From: Deferribacter thermophilus
GTDB lineage: Bacteria > Chrysiogenota > Deferribacteres > Deferribacterales > Deferribacteraceae
Direction of reading: 5' to 3'
NCBI RefSeq assembly: GCF_049472675.1
Contig: NZ_JAPNXM010000001.1
Location: forward strand, 322,289-386,288
DNA length: 64,000 nucleotides
Shown here one piece after another: positions 33,817 to 43,417 of the stretch (positions within the stretch are counted from its first letter, which is position 1; each line of letters opens with the position of its first letter). A program made the translations under genes and the position numbers. The notes beneath the pieces are model-generated. The model worked only from the letters and a program-made list of their open reading frames with translations. It was not told where the DNA came from and did not search any database.

Positions 33817-36459
33817 TTGAAGTTAGTGGTTACACATGTAAATCCTGATTTTGACGCATTTGCAAGTGCTTATGCAGCCTTAAAAATATACAATGCAGAT
33901 TATATAGTTTATACGAGTGGTTTTGATGAATCTATAAGAAAGTTTATAAAAGATTATAAACTGGACGATATACCATTAAAACATCTTAATGATGTTGAAA
34001 ACGAAAAAATTGAGGTTTTAATTATTACTGATTGTAAGATTTCAGAAAGATTAGGGGAAGCATCAAAGCTTTTAAAAAATGCAAAAAAAATTATTATTTA
34101 CGACCATCATCCAGTTAGTGGAAGGGATATTAATGCTGATGAAGAATACATTTTTAATTTTGGATCCACTTCTACTATCATTACGGAGAGGATTAAGGTA
34201 AATGAGTTTGAAATTGACAATGTTACTGCCACATTACTCTTATTAGGCATTTATGAAGATACAGGGTTTCTCTCTTATAGTAATACAACTCCAAGAGATC
34301 TTTATGCTAGTGCTTTTTTACTAGAAAATGGGGCAGATTTAAATGCATTGCAATTATATATTCAAAGAGATTTGAGTAAATCACATATTTTAATATTAAA
34401 TCAGCTCTTGCAAAATCTTACTGTTTTTAGAATTGCTTCTTACAGTATAGGCGTATCTTATGCAAGCTATAATGAGTATGTAGCTGATGTGGCAATACTT
34501 GCTAACAAGCTAATGGATGTAGAAGGGTTGGATGCTTGCATTTTGTTGGTTAGAATTGAAGATAGAGTCTTATTTGTAGGTAGAAGTAATGTTGAAGATA
34601 TTGATGTGAGTAAGATAGCGGAAGGTTTCAAAGGTGGTGGTCATCCTTATGCTGCTAGTGCAATTATTAAGGATATGACCTTGCAAGAATCTTTGGAGAA
34701 GCTGAAATATTTAATTAAAGAGAATATAAAACCGATAAAATTTGCAAAGGATTTTATGACTTCTCCTGTTAAGTATATTGATGCAGATAGTAAGTTTGAA
34801 GAAGCTATGGAAATATTTATGAAATATAACCTTAATACGATGCCAGTTCTCAAAAATGGCAAGACTGTGGGTTTGATCTCAAGAAAAGATATATTAAAAG
34901 GGATGCAACATGGTTTAAAAGGGGAAAAAGTTGGTTCAATAATGCAGACAGAGTTTTATACAGTAAAGCCTCATACGCCATTTTCTGTTGTGGAAGATAT
35001 AATACTAGAAAAAAGGCAAAAGCTTGTTCCTGTGGAAGATGATGGTAATCTTATTGGTGTAATAACAAGGACTGATTTTCTAAGAGCTATGGCAGAGATG
35101 AATAAAACACCAAAATATATGTTAGGTAGAATTACAAATATAGACAGTAAAAGGTTTAAAAATGTTAAGCATTTGATGAAAGATAGATTACCTGAAAAAA
35201 TCTTTAATCTGCTTTTAGAGATTGGTAAATTAGCTGAAGAAATGGGAATGAATGCTTATGTTGTTGGTGGATTTGTAAGAGATTTAATAATGAAAATTGA
35301 AAATTTAGATCTAGATGTTGTAGTTGAAGGGGATGCAGTAGTTTTGGCAAAAAAATTTGCTAAGATTAAAAATGCTAAAGTCTCTGCTCACTATAAATTT
35401 AAAACTGCAGTAGTTATTTTACCAGATGATTTTAGAATCGATTTTGCAACAGCCAGGACAGAGTATTATGACTTTCCTGCTGCAGCCCCAGAAGTGGAGG
35501 ATTCTTCAATTAAAATAGATTTGTATCGAAGAGATTTTACAATCAATACGATGGCAATCAAACTAAATAGTTCTGATTTTGGAGCTTTAATAGATTACTT
35601 TGGAGCTCAGTCTGATATAAAGGATAGAAAAATAAGGGTGTTGCATAATTTGAGTTTTGTAGATGACCCTTCAAGAATTTTTAGAGCTATCAGATTTGCT
35701 GTCAGGTATAATTTTGAAATTGGTCCACATACTGAAAGGTTGCTTAAGCATGCTGTAAATCTTCAGTTAATAAATAGAATTGTAGGTCAAAGACTTTTTT
35801 TAGAATTAAAATATATTCTTAGTGAAAAAGATTACTTAAAGGCTTTGGATTTAATGAAAAAATATGAAATTTTGAAATTTTTAGGTGAAAATCTTAATTA
35901 TTCTAACGATAAAATTGATGACTTTAAGTATCTTGAAAAGTTGCTTAATTGGTATACGGTACAAGTTGAAAATAATATAGAAATTTGGTTACCTCGTTTC
36001 GCTTTGCTGTTTCATTCTATTAAGAGATCTGGTTTGTTAAAATTGTTAGAAAGATTTGAATTGAGTTATAATTACAAAAAATATTTATTAACACAGATAT
36101 TTAGGTCAAGAAATGCAGCTATTAGACTTAGGAAAAATAAAAATCTTGTTAATTCCTTTGTTTATAATACATTAAAAGAGATAGATGATGAGTTTATATT
36201 ATATTTGGGTGCTATTGTTGGTGAAAAATATGAGTCAATTATTAAGAATTATTTTACAAAACTACAAAATGTAAAACTTGAAATTAATGGAGACACATTA
36301 AAACAGATGGGGTATAAACCATCGAAAGACTTTAAATATGTATTAGATAAACTTTTAGATTTGAAATTAGATGGTATTATTAATAATAAAGAAGAAGAGA
36401 TAGTTTATGCTAAAAAAATTTTTGAGGAGTTGAGTAGTGGAAGAAACGATGGAGATTAA
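33817..36459 (+). CDS. DHH-CBS-tRNA nucleotidyltransferase/poly(A) polymerase fusion
   Basis: This 880-residue protein joins three modules. An N-terminal DHH/DHHA1 phosphoesterase (about 1-300: HVNPDFDAFASAYA, DHHPVSG, GGGHPYAAS) resembles nanoRNases and oligonucleotide phosphatases. Two CBS domains follow (about 310-430). The C-terminal class II nucleotidyltransferase (about 460-880) has GGFVRDLIM, DLDVVVEGDA and RRDFTINTMAI, as in CCA-adding enzymes and poly(A) polymerases. In Aquifex-like bacteria such multi-domain proteins are A-adding enzymes that share CCA synthesis with a separate C-adding enzyme. tRNA-Ser at 12.8 kb lacks an encoded CCA, so such activity is needed. The start is a TTG next to the xerD stop. 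Confidence 0.9.
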   Translation: MKLVVTHVNPDFDAFASAYAALKIYNADYIVYTSGFDESIRKFIKDYKLDDIPLKHLNDVENEKIEVLIITDCKISERLGEASKLLKNAKKIIIYDHHPVSGRDINADEEYIFNFGSTSTIITERIKVNEFEIDNVTATLLLLGIYEDTGFLSYSNTTPRDLYASAFLLENGADLNALQLYIQRDLSKSHILILNQLLQNLTVFRIASYSIGVSYASYNEYVADVAILANKLMDVEGLDACILLVRIEDRVLFVGRSNVEDIDVSKIAEGFKGGGHPYAASAIIKDMTLQESLEKLKYLIKENIKPIKFAKDFMTSPVKYIDADSKFEEAMEIFMKYNLNTMPVLKNGKTVGLISRKDILKGMQHGLKGEKVGSIMQTEFYTVKPHTPFSVVEDIILEKRQKLVPVEDDGNLIGVITRTDFLRAMAEMNKTPKYMLGRITNIDSKRFKNVKHLMKDRLPEKIFNLLLEIGKLAEEMGMNAYVVGGFVRDLIMKIENLDLDVVVEGDAVVLAKKFAKIKNAKVSAHYKFKTAVVILPDDFRIDFATARTEYYDFPAAAPEVEDSSIKIDLYRRDFTINTMAIKLNSSDFGALIDYFGAQSDIKDRKIRVLHNLSFVDDPSRIFRAIRFAVRYNFEIGPHTERLLKHAVNLQLINRIVGQRLFLELKYILSEKDYLKALDLMKKYEILKFLGENLNYSNDKIDDFKYLEKLLNWYTVQVENNIEIWLPRFALLFHSIKRSGLLKLLERFELSYNYKKYLLTQIFRSRNAAIRLRKNKNLVNSFVYNTLKEIDDEFILYLGAIVGEKYESIIKNYFTKLQNVKLEINGDTLKQMGYKPSKDFKYVLDKLLDLKLDGIINNKEEEIVYAKKIFEELSSGRNDGD

Positions 36460-37411
36460 AAAGGTAATATCAGTTGAAGAGCAGGTTGTTCCTATTATTT
36501 TGGGGACTAATGATGATAATTTAAAGCTCATAAAGAAAAGATTAGATGTGAAAATTTCAGTTAGAGGTTCAGAGTTTACGATTATAGGTGATTATGAAAA
36601 TGTAGAAAAAACTACAAAGCTTTTGGATCATTTAAAACATGTTGCTTTTGTTAGGGATTTGAATATCAATGATGTTAGGGATGCCATAAATATGATTAAT
36701 TCTGATAAAAATGAAGATGTATCTGCAGTTTTAAGTGACCATATAAAAGTGGCTGGGTTTATAAAATCTGTAGTTCCAAAAACAAAGGGGCAGCATGAAT
36801 ATATAAATGCAATCAGGAATTATGATATAGTTTTTGGGATTGGTCCTGCAGGTACTGGTAAAACTTTTCTTGCTATGGCAATGGCTATAAACCTATATCT
36901 TAATAAAGTTGTTAATAGAATTATTTTAACAAGGCCTGCTGTGGAGGCAGGAGAAAGATTAGGGTTTTTACCTGGTGATATTGAGGATAAGATTACACCT
37001 TATTTAAGACCATTATATGATGCTTTATACAGTATGTTGAGTATTGATAAAGCTGCAAGATTGATTGAAAAAGGTGTTATTGAGCTTGCTCCTTTAGCTT
37101 TTATGAGAGGTAGGACATTAAATGATTCATTTATAATTTTAGATGAGGCTCAAAATACTACCGTTGAGCAGATGAAAATGTTTTTAACAAGGCTTGGATT
37201 TAATTCGAAAGCGGTAATTACAGGGGATATAACTCAAATAGATTTGCCAAAGGAGAAACAGTCTGGTTTAGTAGTTGTGAAGAAAATTTTGAAGGATGTT
37301 AAGGGGATAAAATTTATAGAGTTTTCTGATAAAGATGTGGTAAGGCACCCTTTGGTTCAAAAGATTATAAAAGCTTATGAAAAATATGAAGTGGAAGGTG
37401 GAAAAATATGA
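36437..37411 (+). CDS. PhoH-like ATPase
   Basis: The 324-residue product has an N-terminal KH-like RNA-binding part and the PhoH ATPase core. Walker A is GPAGTGKTFLAMA (about 134-146), and RLGFLPGD, FIILDEAQNTT and VITGDITQIDLP follow. PhoH proteins next to ybeY are linked to RNA processing and ribosome maturation. The start is a GTG at 36437 with GAGGAG seven bases upstream, inside the end of the preceding gene. An ATG four codons later lacks a comparable site. It overlaps ybeY by 4 bases. Confidence 0.93.
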   Translation: MEETMEIKKVISVEEQVVPIILGTNDDNLKLIKKRLDVKISVRGSEFTIIGDYENVEKTTKLLDHLKHVAFVRDLNINDVRDAINMINSDKNEDVSAVLSDHIKVAGFIKSVVPKTKGQHEYINAIRNYDIVFGIGPAGTGKTFLAMAMAINLYLNKVVNRIILTRPAVEAGERLGFLPGDIEDKITPYLRPLYDALYSMLSIDKAARLIEKGVIELAPLAFMRGRTLNDSFIILDEAQNTTVEQMKMFLTRLGFNSKAVITGDITQIDLPKEKQSGLVVVKKILKDVKGIKFIEFSDKDVVRHPLVQKIIKAYEKYEVEGGKI

Positions 37412-37872
37412 AAGATGATTTAGAAATAGATTTGCTGATTACTAACGAAACTAATTATAATATAGATGAAAAAGTTTTTTATGAAACAACAAAATTGGTT
37501 TTAAAAGAAGTGATTTACCCTTTAAACAGGGCAGAGATATCTATATTATTAAATAATGATGAAAAAATGAAAAAACTAAATAAGGAATATAGGGATAAAG
37601 ATTATCCAACAGATGTGCTATCTTTCCCAATGAATGAGGGTATTATTCAAGATGATATGCTTGGAGATATTGTTATAAATCTTGATAAAGTTAAAGAATA
37701 TAGTCTTGAAAATGATATCCCCTTTTTAAGGGAACTTGTTTTTCAATATATTCATGGTTTATTGCACTTGTTGGGTTATGACCATGAAAAAGGGGATGAA
37801 GAGGAAAAATTAATGTTTGATTTGCAAGAAAAAATTTTGCATAAAGCTATTAATTACGGTTTGTGTGAATGA
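37408..37872 (+). CDS. ybeY: Endoribonuclease YbeY
   Basis: YbeY is a zinc-dependent RNase needed for 16S rRNA 3' maturation and ribosome quality control. The 154-residue product has the zinc motif His-x3-His-x5-His in HGLLHLLGYDH (about 117-127) and the upstream motif YPTDVLSFPM. The phoH-ybeY pair is widely conserved. The gene end lies 1 base before the next start. Confidence 0.95.
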   Translation: MKDDLEIDLLITNETNYNIDEKVFYETTKLVLKEVIYPLNRAEISILLNNDEKMKKLNKEYRDKDYPTDVLSFPMNEGIIQDDMLGDIVINLDKVKEYSLENDIPFLRELVFQYIHGLLHLLGYDHEKGDEEEKLMFDLQEKILHKAINYGLCE

Positions 37873-37873
37873 G

Positions 37874-38578
37874 ATGAAGTCTGATAGTTGGTGGAAATCT
37901 CTTGGCTATGCTATAGAAGGTGTTATTTACGCCGTTCGTAAAGAAAGAAATCTTAGAATACATATCATTCTTGCTGTTTTAGTTCTTTTTGTAGCACTAT
38001 TTTTCAAGTTGAAGTCTTGGGAATATATTATCCTTGCTATTACAATATCACTAGTTATTGCAGCTGAGCTTTTTAATACAGCAATAGAGTACATTATTGA
38101 TTTTATTTGTAAGGAAAAGTGTAACGAAGTTAAGCATATAAAAGATGTGGCAGCAGGAGCGGTATTAACAACGGCTTTTGGAGCTATTTTTGTAGGTTAT
38201 TTTGTACTTTTTGATAAAATTAAAGAGTATACAAGTTTTGCTCTTAAAAGATTACCAGATTTACCCTCCCATTTGGCTGTTATGTCATTAGTTATAACTG
38301 TGCTATTGGTGGTAATACTAAAGGCAATTTTTGGCAAGGGTGAACCATTACATGGGGGGATGCCTTCTGGTCATGCAGCTGTAGCTTTTTCAATACTTGT
38401 TTCTACAATATATATCACTAAAAATATTACAGAGATAATTCTTGTTTTTTTACTTGCTATACTTGTAAGTCAATCAAGGGTTCAACTTGGTATTCATAAT
38501 AAAAAAGAGGTTATTATAGGTGGTCTATTAGGTAGTGTTACTACCTATTTGTTGTATAATATATTTTTAGGAGGGTAA
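37874..38578 (+). CDS. Diacylglycerol kinase (DgkA) fused to PAP2-type phosphatase
   Basis: The 234-residue membrane protein combines two small enzymes. The N-terminal half (about 1-120) is a DgkA/undecaprenol kinase with ERNLRIHIILA, the catalytic AAELFNTAIEYIID and VKHIKDVAAGAV. The C-terminal half (about 130-234) is a PAP2 phosphatase core with MPSGHAAVAFS and SQSRVQLGIHNKKEVIIG. Together they could interconvert lipid alcohols such as undecaprenol and their phosphates. I start at ATG 37874; the longer frame from 37817 lies inside ybeY and adds no family sequence. Confidence 0.88.
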   Translation: MKSDSWWKSLGYAIEGVIYAVRKERNLRIHIILAVLVLFVALFFKLKSWEYIILAITISLVIAAELFNTAIEYIIDFICKEKCNEVKHIKDVAAGAVLTTAFGAIFVGYFVLFDKIKEYTSFALKRLPDLPSHLAVMSLVITVLLVVILKAIFGKGEPLHGGMPSGHAAVAFSILVSTIYITKNITEIILVFLLAILVSQSRVQLGIHNKKEVIIGGLLGSVTTYLLYNIFLGG

Positions 38579-38581
38579 AAG

Positions 38582-39865
38582 TTGGATATAAGTATTAATT
38601 TAGAGTTATTTTTAGTTTTTATCTGTTTGATTTTTTCTGGTTTTTTTTCTGCTAGTGAAACTGCTTTGACTTCATTAAGTGAATTGAAGGTTAAGCATTT
38701 ATTAGAAGAAAAGGGGAAGAAAGCAAAGGATTTAGAGCTATGGTTAATGCATCCAAATAAGGTTCTTAATACAATTTTGATAGGTAACAATATCGTTAAT
38801 ATATTTGGTTCTATAGTTGCTGCTGATGTAGCGGAAAAATATTTTGGAAATAGTCAGATAGCTCTAACAACAGGTGTTATGACATTTCTTGTGTTAATTT
38901 TTGGAGAAATTACTCCTAAGACTTTCGCAAAGCATAATGCTGAAATAATATCCATTCTTTTTATGAAGCTGTTAAAAGTATTTTATAGATTATTTTATCC
39001 TATTACTTATGTATTGAATCTTTTTGTTAAATTAATGATTAAAATTATGGGTGGGAAATTAGATAATGATAGACCAAAAATTACTGAAGATGAAATAGAG
39101 TTTTTAATAAATGTTGGTGAAGAAGAGGGTGTGTTAGAAAATCAAAAAAAAGAGATGTTGCATAATATATTTGAAATTAGTGAAACATTGGTAAAAGAAA
39201 TTATGGTTCCTAGGACTGAAATGGTTGCGATTAGGGTTGATCAAACTCTTGATGAAATATTGGATATAGTTATTGATTCTGAATATTCCAGAATCCCTGT
39301 TTATGAAGGAAGGATGGATAATATTGTTGGTATTTTATATACTAAAGATTTGATTAAAGAATTAAGAAAAGATAGGAATAATTTTAACTTGAAATCGATT
39401 CTTAGAAAACCGTATTTTGTTCCTGAAACAAAAAAAATTGATAATCTATTAAGAGAGTTTCAAGCAAATCATATTCATTTAGCTATAGTCATTGACGAGT
39501 ATGGAGGTGTTGCTGGTCTTGTAACCTTGGAAGATGTTATTGAAGAAATTGTTGGAGAGATTAGAGATGAGTTTGATAAAGAGGAGGAAGACAAATTAGT
39601 TCAAATAAGTGAAAATGTTTTTATTGTAGATCCTTTATTAGATATAGATGATTTTTGTGAATATTTTAAAATAGAAAAGGATGAGAGTATGAAAGAATAT
39701 GAAACTGTTGGTGGTTTAATATACTTTTTATCAGGTAAAATTCCAGAAATTGGTGAAGAATATGTGTTTAAGAACTTTAAATTTAAAATTTTGGAAAAAT
39801 CTGGTAAAAAGTTAGATAAGCTTGAGTTAACGATATTAGGAGAAGATAGTGAGAAAAAAATATAA
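38582..39865 (+). CDS. CNNM/CorC-type (HlyC) membrane protein with CBS pair
   Basis: This 427-residue protein has the DUF21 membrane domain with three to four helices (about 1-185, FSGFFSASETALTSLSELKVK). Two CBS domains follow (about 205-335, IMVPRTEMVAIR and IDEYGGVAGLVTLEDVIEEIVGEI), then a C-terminal CorC/HlyC domain (about 345-425). Family members are thought to move Mg2+ or other cations. A Mg2+ transporter gene, mgtE, lies two genes on, which fits metal homeostasis. The start is a TTG preceded by AGGAGGG. Confidence 0.9.
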   Translation: MDISINLELFLVFICLIFSGFFSASETALTSLSELKVKHLLEEKGKKAKDLELWLMHPNKVLNTILIGNNIVNIFGSIVAADVAEKYFGNSQIALTTGVMTFLVLIFGEITPKTFAKHNAEIISILFMKLLKVFYRLFYPITYVLNLFVKLMIKIMGGKLDNDRPKITEDEIEFLINVGEEEGVLENQKKEMLHNIFEISETLVKEIMVPRTEMVAIRVDQTLDEILDIVIDSEYSRIPVYEGRMDNIVGILYTKDLIKELRKDRNNFNLKSILRKPYFVPETKKIDNLLREFQANHIHLAIVIDEYGGVAGLVTLEDVIEEIVGEIRDEFDKEEEDKLVQISENVFIVDPLLDIDDFCEYFKIEKDESMKEYETVGGLIYFLSGKIPEIGEEYVFKNFKFKILEKSGKKLDKLELTILGEDSEKKI

Positions 39866-40739
39866 ATCTGGTTTTGTTTCAATAATTGGTAGGCCAAATG
39901 TAGGTAAATCAACTTTATTAAATAATCTATTAGGGGAAAAAGTAAGTATTATATCTAACAAACCTAATACTACCAGAACGAATATAAATGGGGTAAAAAC
40001 TGGCGCTAATTATCAAATAATTTTTATTGATACACCAGGAATACATGATGCTAAAGATAAAATAAATAGGTTAATGGTTCAAAATGCTATAGATAGCTTA
40101 GGTATGGTAGATATAGTTTATTTAATGGTTGAACCTGATGAATTTATAGGAAAAGAGATGCTTTTTATTTTGAATTTACTCAAAGAATATAAAGGGGTAA
40201 AATATTTATTAGTTAATAAAGTGGACAAATTTACCAAATCAAAAGCCTTAAAAGTGGCTAATAAAATATTTAGTTATACTGAATTTAAATATGTTTTACC
40301 TATATCTGCCTTGAAAGGCATAAATATTGATAAGCTTGTGGAATTAACAGTAACTGATTTACCAGAAGGGGATAAAATTTTTGATGATGATTACATAACA
40401 AATGTTCCTGAAAAACTGTTAATAGCAGAATTTGTTAGAGAGCAGGTTTTCAAAATATTAAAGGAAGAAGTTCCTTATGATACAGTTGTTGAATGTGAGT
40501 TAGTGGAAGATAGAAGTGAAGATTTGCTTTATGCTGCATGTTCAATTATTTTATCTAAAGAATCGCAAAAACCCATTGTTATAGGAAAGCAAGGTAGAAC
40601 TATAAAAGAGATTGGAAAGAGGAGTAGAGAAAATTTGGAGAAATTTTTTGGTGTAAAGGTTTTTCTTGATTTGTGGGTTAAAGTTGTTAATAATTGGCAA
40701 GATAAAGATGAATATTTAAAGATCCAAGGGATTTTATAA
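39849..40739 (+). CDS. era: Ribosome assembly GTPase Era
   Basis: Era binds the 3' end of 16S rRNA during 30S assembly. The 296-residue product has the G domain (P-loop GRPNVGKST about 15-23, DTPGIH, NKVD) and the C-terminal KH domain (about 200-296: GKQGRTIKEIGKRSRENLEKFFG). The start is a GTG overlapping the CNNM gene end; the stop overlaps mgtE. The cluster phoH-ybeY-dgkA-CNNM-era-recO is conserved in many bacteria. Confidence 0.97.
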   Translation: MRKKYKSGFVSIIGRPNVGKSTLLNNLLGEKVSIISNKPNTTRTNINGVKTGANYQIIFIDTPGIHDAKDKINRLMVQNAIDSLGMVDIVYLMVEPDEFIGKEMLFILNLLKEYKGVKYLLVNKVDKFTKSKALKVANKIFSYTEFKYVLPISALKGINIDKLVELTVTDLPEGDKIFDDDYITNVPEKLLIAEFVREQVFKILKEEVPYDTVVECELVEDRSEDLLYAACSIILSKESQKPIVIGKQGRTIKEIGKRSRENLEKFFGVKVFLDLWVKVVNNWQDKDEYLKIQGIL

Positions 40740-42094
40740 TGTTGACTTCAGCGTTAAGAGTAAAATTAGAAACTGTTAAAAAGTTAATAAGGAAAAATGC
40801 AAAAAGTAGCCTTCAAAGAGTATTGGATAAACTTCATCCTGCAGATATTGCTGTTATTATAAAAAATTTAAATGAACTTGATCGTAAAAAAATCTGGGAA
40901 TGTATTGATGATAAATCAAAAATTGCAAGTATTATATTAGAATTAGAGGATTCGCAGTTATTAGAGTTTTTTGAGTCTATGCAGCCAGAAGAGGTTGCTT
41001 TGATTTTAAATGAGATGGAAAGTGACGATGCCGCTAATATTTTGAGGTTATTTGATCAAGATAAAGTTAACGAAATTTTAAAATATATGGAAAAGGATGA
41101 TGTAGAAGCGGTAGAAGAGCTGCTGCACTATCCGGAAGATAGTGCAGGGGCTGTAATGAACCCTAACTTTTTTGCACTACATGAAGATACTACTGTAAAA
41201 GAAGCCACAAAGGTTTTACATAAAGCAGAAGATGTAGAAATGGTTTTTTATCTTTATGTGATAGATGATGCAGAAAGGTTGGTAGGTGTTATTTCTTTAA
41301 GGCAGTTGATATTAAATCCACCTGATAAAAAATTAAAAGAAATTATGACCACGGATGTTATAAGTGTCACTGTTGATATGGATAGAGAAGATGTGGCAAA
41401 GATTGTAGAAAAATATGACTTATTGGCTGTGCCTGTAGTTGATGAGAATAGAAAGCTTGTGGGTATTATAACCGTTGATGATGTTATAGATATTATTCGT
41501 GAAGAGGCTACAGAAGATATATATAAAATGATTGGTACCACTGATGATGAATTGTTGTTAGGAAATAAAGCTTTTAAAATTGCTAAGATAAGATTACCCT
41601 GGCTTTTGATTACTTTTTTTGGTGAATTAATTTCAGGTTTTGTAATAACTTTCTTTCAAGGTAGAGTTAAAGAATTTGCAATTTTAGCGAGTTTCATGCC
41701 GTTAGTTATGGCAATGGGTGGAAATGTTGGGACGCAATCTTCTACGATTTTAATTAGAGGTATGGCTTTGGGGAAAATAGATAAAAGTGAGCTTACAAAA
41801 TTTATGTTTAAAGAGGTTAAGGTTGGTATGGTAATGGGGTTGATCTTAGGTATCTTACTAGCGATACTGGCTCCGTTTTGGCATGGTGATCCTAAAATAG
41901 GTGTTGTTGTTGGATGTGCACTCTTTTTTGCTCTTAGTTTTGCTGCATTTACAGGAACCTTTGTGCCTGCTACATTAATTAAATTTAATTATGACCCTGC
42001 TGTAGCTTCTGGTCCGTTTATCTCTACATTGAATGATATTACTGGTTTGACTATTTATTTTTCTGTATCAATTCTTTTATTAACTATTCTTTGA
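40739..42094 (+). CDS. mgtE: Magnesium transporter MgtE
   Basis: MgtE is a Mg2+ channel gated by Mg2+ binding to its cytoplasmic domains. The 451-residue product has the N-terminal superhelical domain (about 20-130, repeats such as LHPADIAVIIKNL and MQPEEVALILNEME). A CBS pair follows (about 140-260), then a five-helix pore domain (about 280-450) with the signature MAMGGNVGTQSSTILIRG. Length is normal. Start and stop overlap era and recO in TAATG/TGATG fashion. Confidence 0.95.
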   Translation: MLTSALRVKLETVKKLIRKNAKSSLQRVLDKLHPADIAVIIKNLNELDRKKIWECIDDKSKIASIILELEDSQLLEFFESMQPEEVALILNEMESDDAANILRLFDQDKVNEILKYMEKDDVEAVEELLHYPEDSAGAVMNPNFFALHEDTTVKEATKVLHKAEDVEMVFYLYVIDDAERLVGVISLRQLILNPPDKKLKEIMTTDVISVTVDMDREDVAKIVEKYDLLAVPVVDENRKLVGIITVDDVIDIIREEATEDIYKMIGTTDDELLLGNKAFKIAKIRLPWLLITFFGELISGFVITFFQGRVKEFAILASFMPLVMAMGGNVGTQSSTILIRGMALGKIDKSELTKFMFKEVKVGMVMGLILGILLAILAPFWHGDPKIGVVVGCALFFALSFAAFTGTFVPATLIKFNYDPAVASGPFISTLNDITGLTIYFSVSILLLTIL

Positions 42095-42780
42095 TGTTGA
42101 GAGTAAAAACTGAATCTATAATTTATAAACTAATTAGCTATTCTGATAGATCAGCAATCGGTTATGTTTTATCTAAAGATTTTGGGATAATAAAAGTTTT
42201 TATAAGCAGTGCTTATAATAAAAAAGGGGGGGTTTTCAAATTTATCCCTGGTTTGATGGATATTAGGTATAAAGAGAATGGGGCACTGCATAAGTTTTAT
42301 AACTTTGAGCACTATGTGTCTTATTCTTATTTTATTGATAATCCTTATGTTTTTGCAAGGTTAAATGTTATATTTTTTTTGTTACAAGAATATCATATTG
42401 ATGATTATTCTTATTTATGGAAGTTATTATTAAACATAAATGAGCAAAATATTTATAAATCATTTATTTACATAACTCATTATTTACTTAATTCGTCTGG
42501 ATACTTCCCTGAGATGAAATGTGTTATGTGTGAAAAAACTGATAATTTGTATATAGGTAATGATTTAAATATTAAGTGTGTTGATTGTAAAACCGAAAAT
42601 TTTTTAAAAATAGGAGAAGATCTAATAAAGTTATTTGAAGATATTCATAATAAAGAGGTCTTTAAAAAGGTTTTTATAGGTAGAGAGTTGGAAAAAAAAT
42701 ATGTATCTTTTTTGAAATATTTTGTTGAAAATAATCTTAACAGAAAAATTAAGGTTTTTGAATTTTTTGACATGATATAG
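42094..42780 (+). CDS. recO: DNA repair protein RecO
   Basis: RecO helps load RecA onto SSB-coated DNA with RecR. The 228-residue product has the N-terminal OB fold (about 1-80), a helical middle and a zinc ribbon with two CxxC pairs (CVMCEK and CVDCKT, about 147-173). I start at the ATG in the TGATG overlap with mgtE. It is the last chromosomal backbone gene before the inserted region, whose tRNA-derived junction lies only 5 bases after the stop codon. Confidence 0.9.
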   Translation: MLRVKTESIIYKLISYSDRSAIGYVLSKDFGIIKVFISSAYNKKGGVFKFIPGLMDIRYKENGALHKFYNFEHYVSYSYFIDNPYVFARLNVIFFLLQEYHIDDYSYLWKLLLNINEQNIYKSFIYITHYLLNSSGYFPEMKCVMCEKTDNLYIGNDLNIKCVDCKTENFLKIGEDLIKLFEDIHNKEVFKKVFIGRELEKKYVSFLKYFVENNLNRKIKVFEFFDMI

Positions 42781-42785
42781 AAAAA

Positions 42786-42805
42786 TGCCCGGGGCCGGAC
42801 TCGAA
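42786..42805 (-). other. 3' end of a disrupted tRNA gene, probable attachment site
   Basis: Read on the minus strand this 20-base stretch parses exactly as the tail of a tRNA: T-loop TTCGAGT, T-stem strand CCGGC, acceptor strand CCCGGGC and discriminator A. A T run follows and no CCA is encoded. The bases upstream on that strand do not form the other half of the T-stem, nor any anticodon or D arm, so the tRNA is cut within its T arm. Integrases often recombine at tRNA 3' ends, so this is probably one edge of an integrated element. The intact 5' half is not in the window. Confidence 0.7.
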
Positions 42806-43337
42806 TAGCAATAGTTATCCCATTGATAAACCTGGCAATAACACTCTGTCTAAAATAACCATTACCCAAAACGTTACCCAATTTTACTTTTACCCACTCC
42901 TTTCATCTAATTATTTGTTACTATAGTATTATCTAATATAATTTCAACATTAAGTTAAAAAGACTTTTTTAATCATTAAATAAAACTTTTACGAAGAATA
43001 AATGCTGGTGTATTTTTACCTTTATGAATGAAACAACAAATTCCCTTTGATTAATACAAGATCTTAAAGCGCCTTAATATTTATATCCATATCAGGTTAT
43101 TAATTGGCAGTTATACATAACAAATCAAAATCAGAAGCTTTATTAAGCTTTTTAAATGTTTTTGAAATAGTTTCTGCACTTTTGTATCTTTTTGGGCTAT
43201 TGGCTTTAATGTACATTTGTAAGAACCTTATATTTGAACTTAACCAACCGAATTACCGAAGTATATAATATAAAATATTAATTTTTTTACTAATATTAAT
43301 ATATTAATAATTATATTAATATATTATTTTAGTATCA

Positions 43338-43367
43338 TTGACAAAAGAATAAAAATCTTTTTATAAT
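43338..43367 (+). promoter_or_regulatory. Promoter inside repeat copy 1
   Basis: TTGACA (43338-43343), 18 bases, TATAAT (43362-43367): both boxes are perfect. It points at the small gene at 43503 and would give a leader of roughly 125 bases. The identical promoter in copy 2 lies at 46383-46412. Confidence 0.75.
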
Positions 43368-43417
43368 TATAGGTAAGCTTTAATATTAGCCGTAAAAGAA
43401 AATTAAATTTACTATAA

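Noticed and set aside
42645..42881. Minus-strand frame of 78 residues spanning the recO end and the repeat start
   Set aside because: It crosses the chromosome-element junction and reads antisense through recO; it has no family resemblance. I treat it as chance.
42860..43250. Coding remnant on the minus strand of the repeat (about 50 codons with YIKANSPKRYKSAETISK)
   Set aside because: It is closed by stops on both sides and matches no family I can name. It may be an old gene fragment, but I cannot support a feature.
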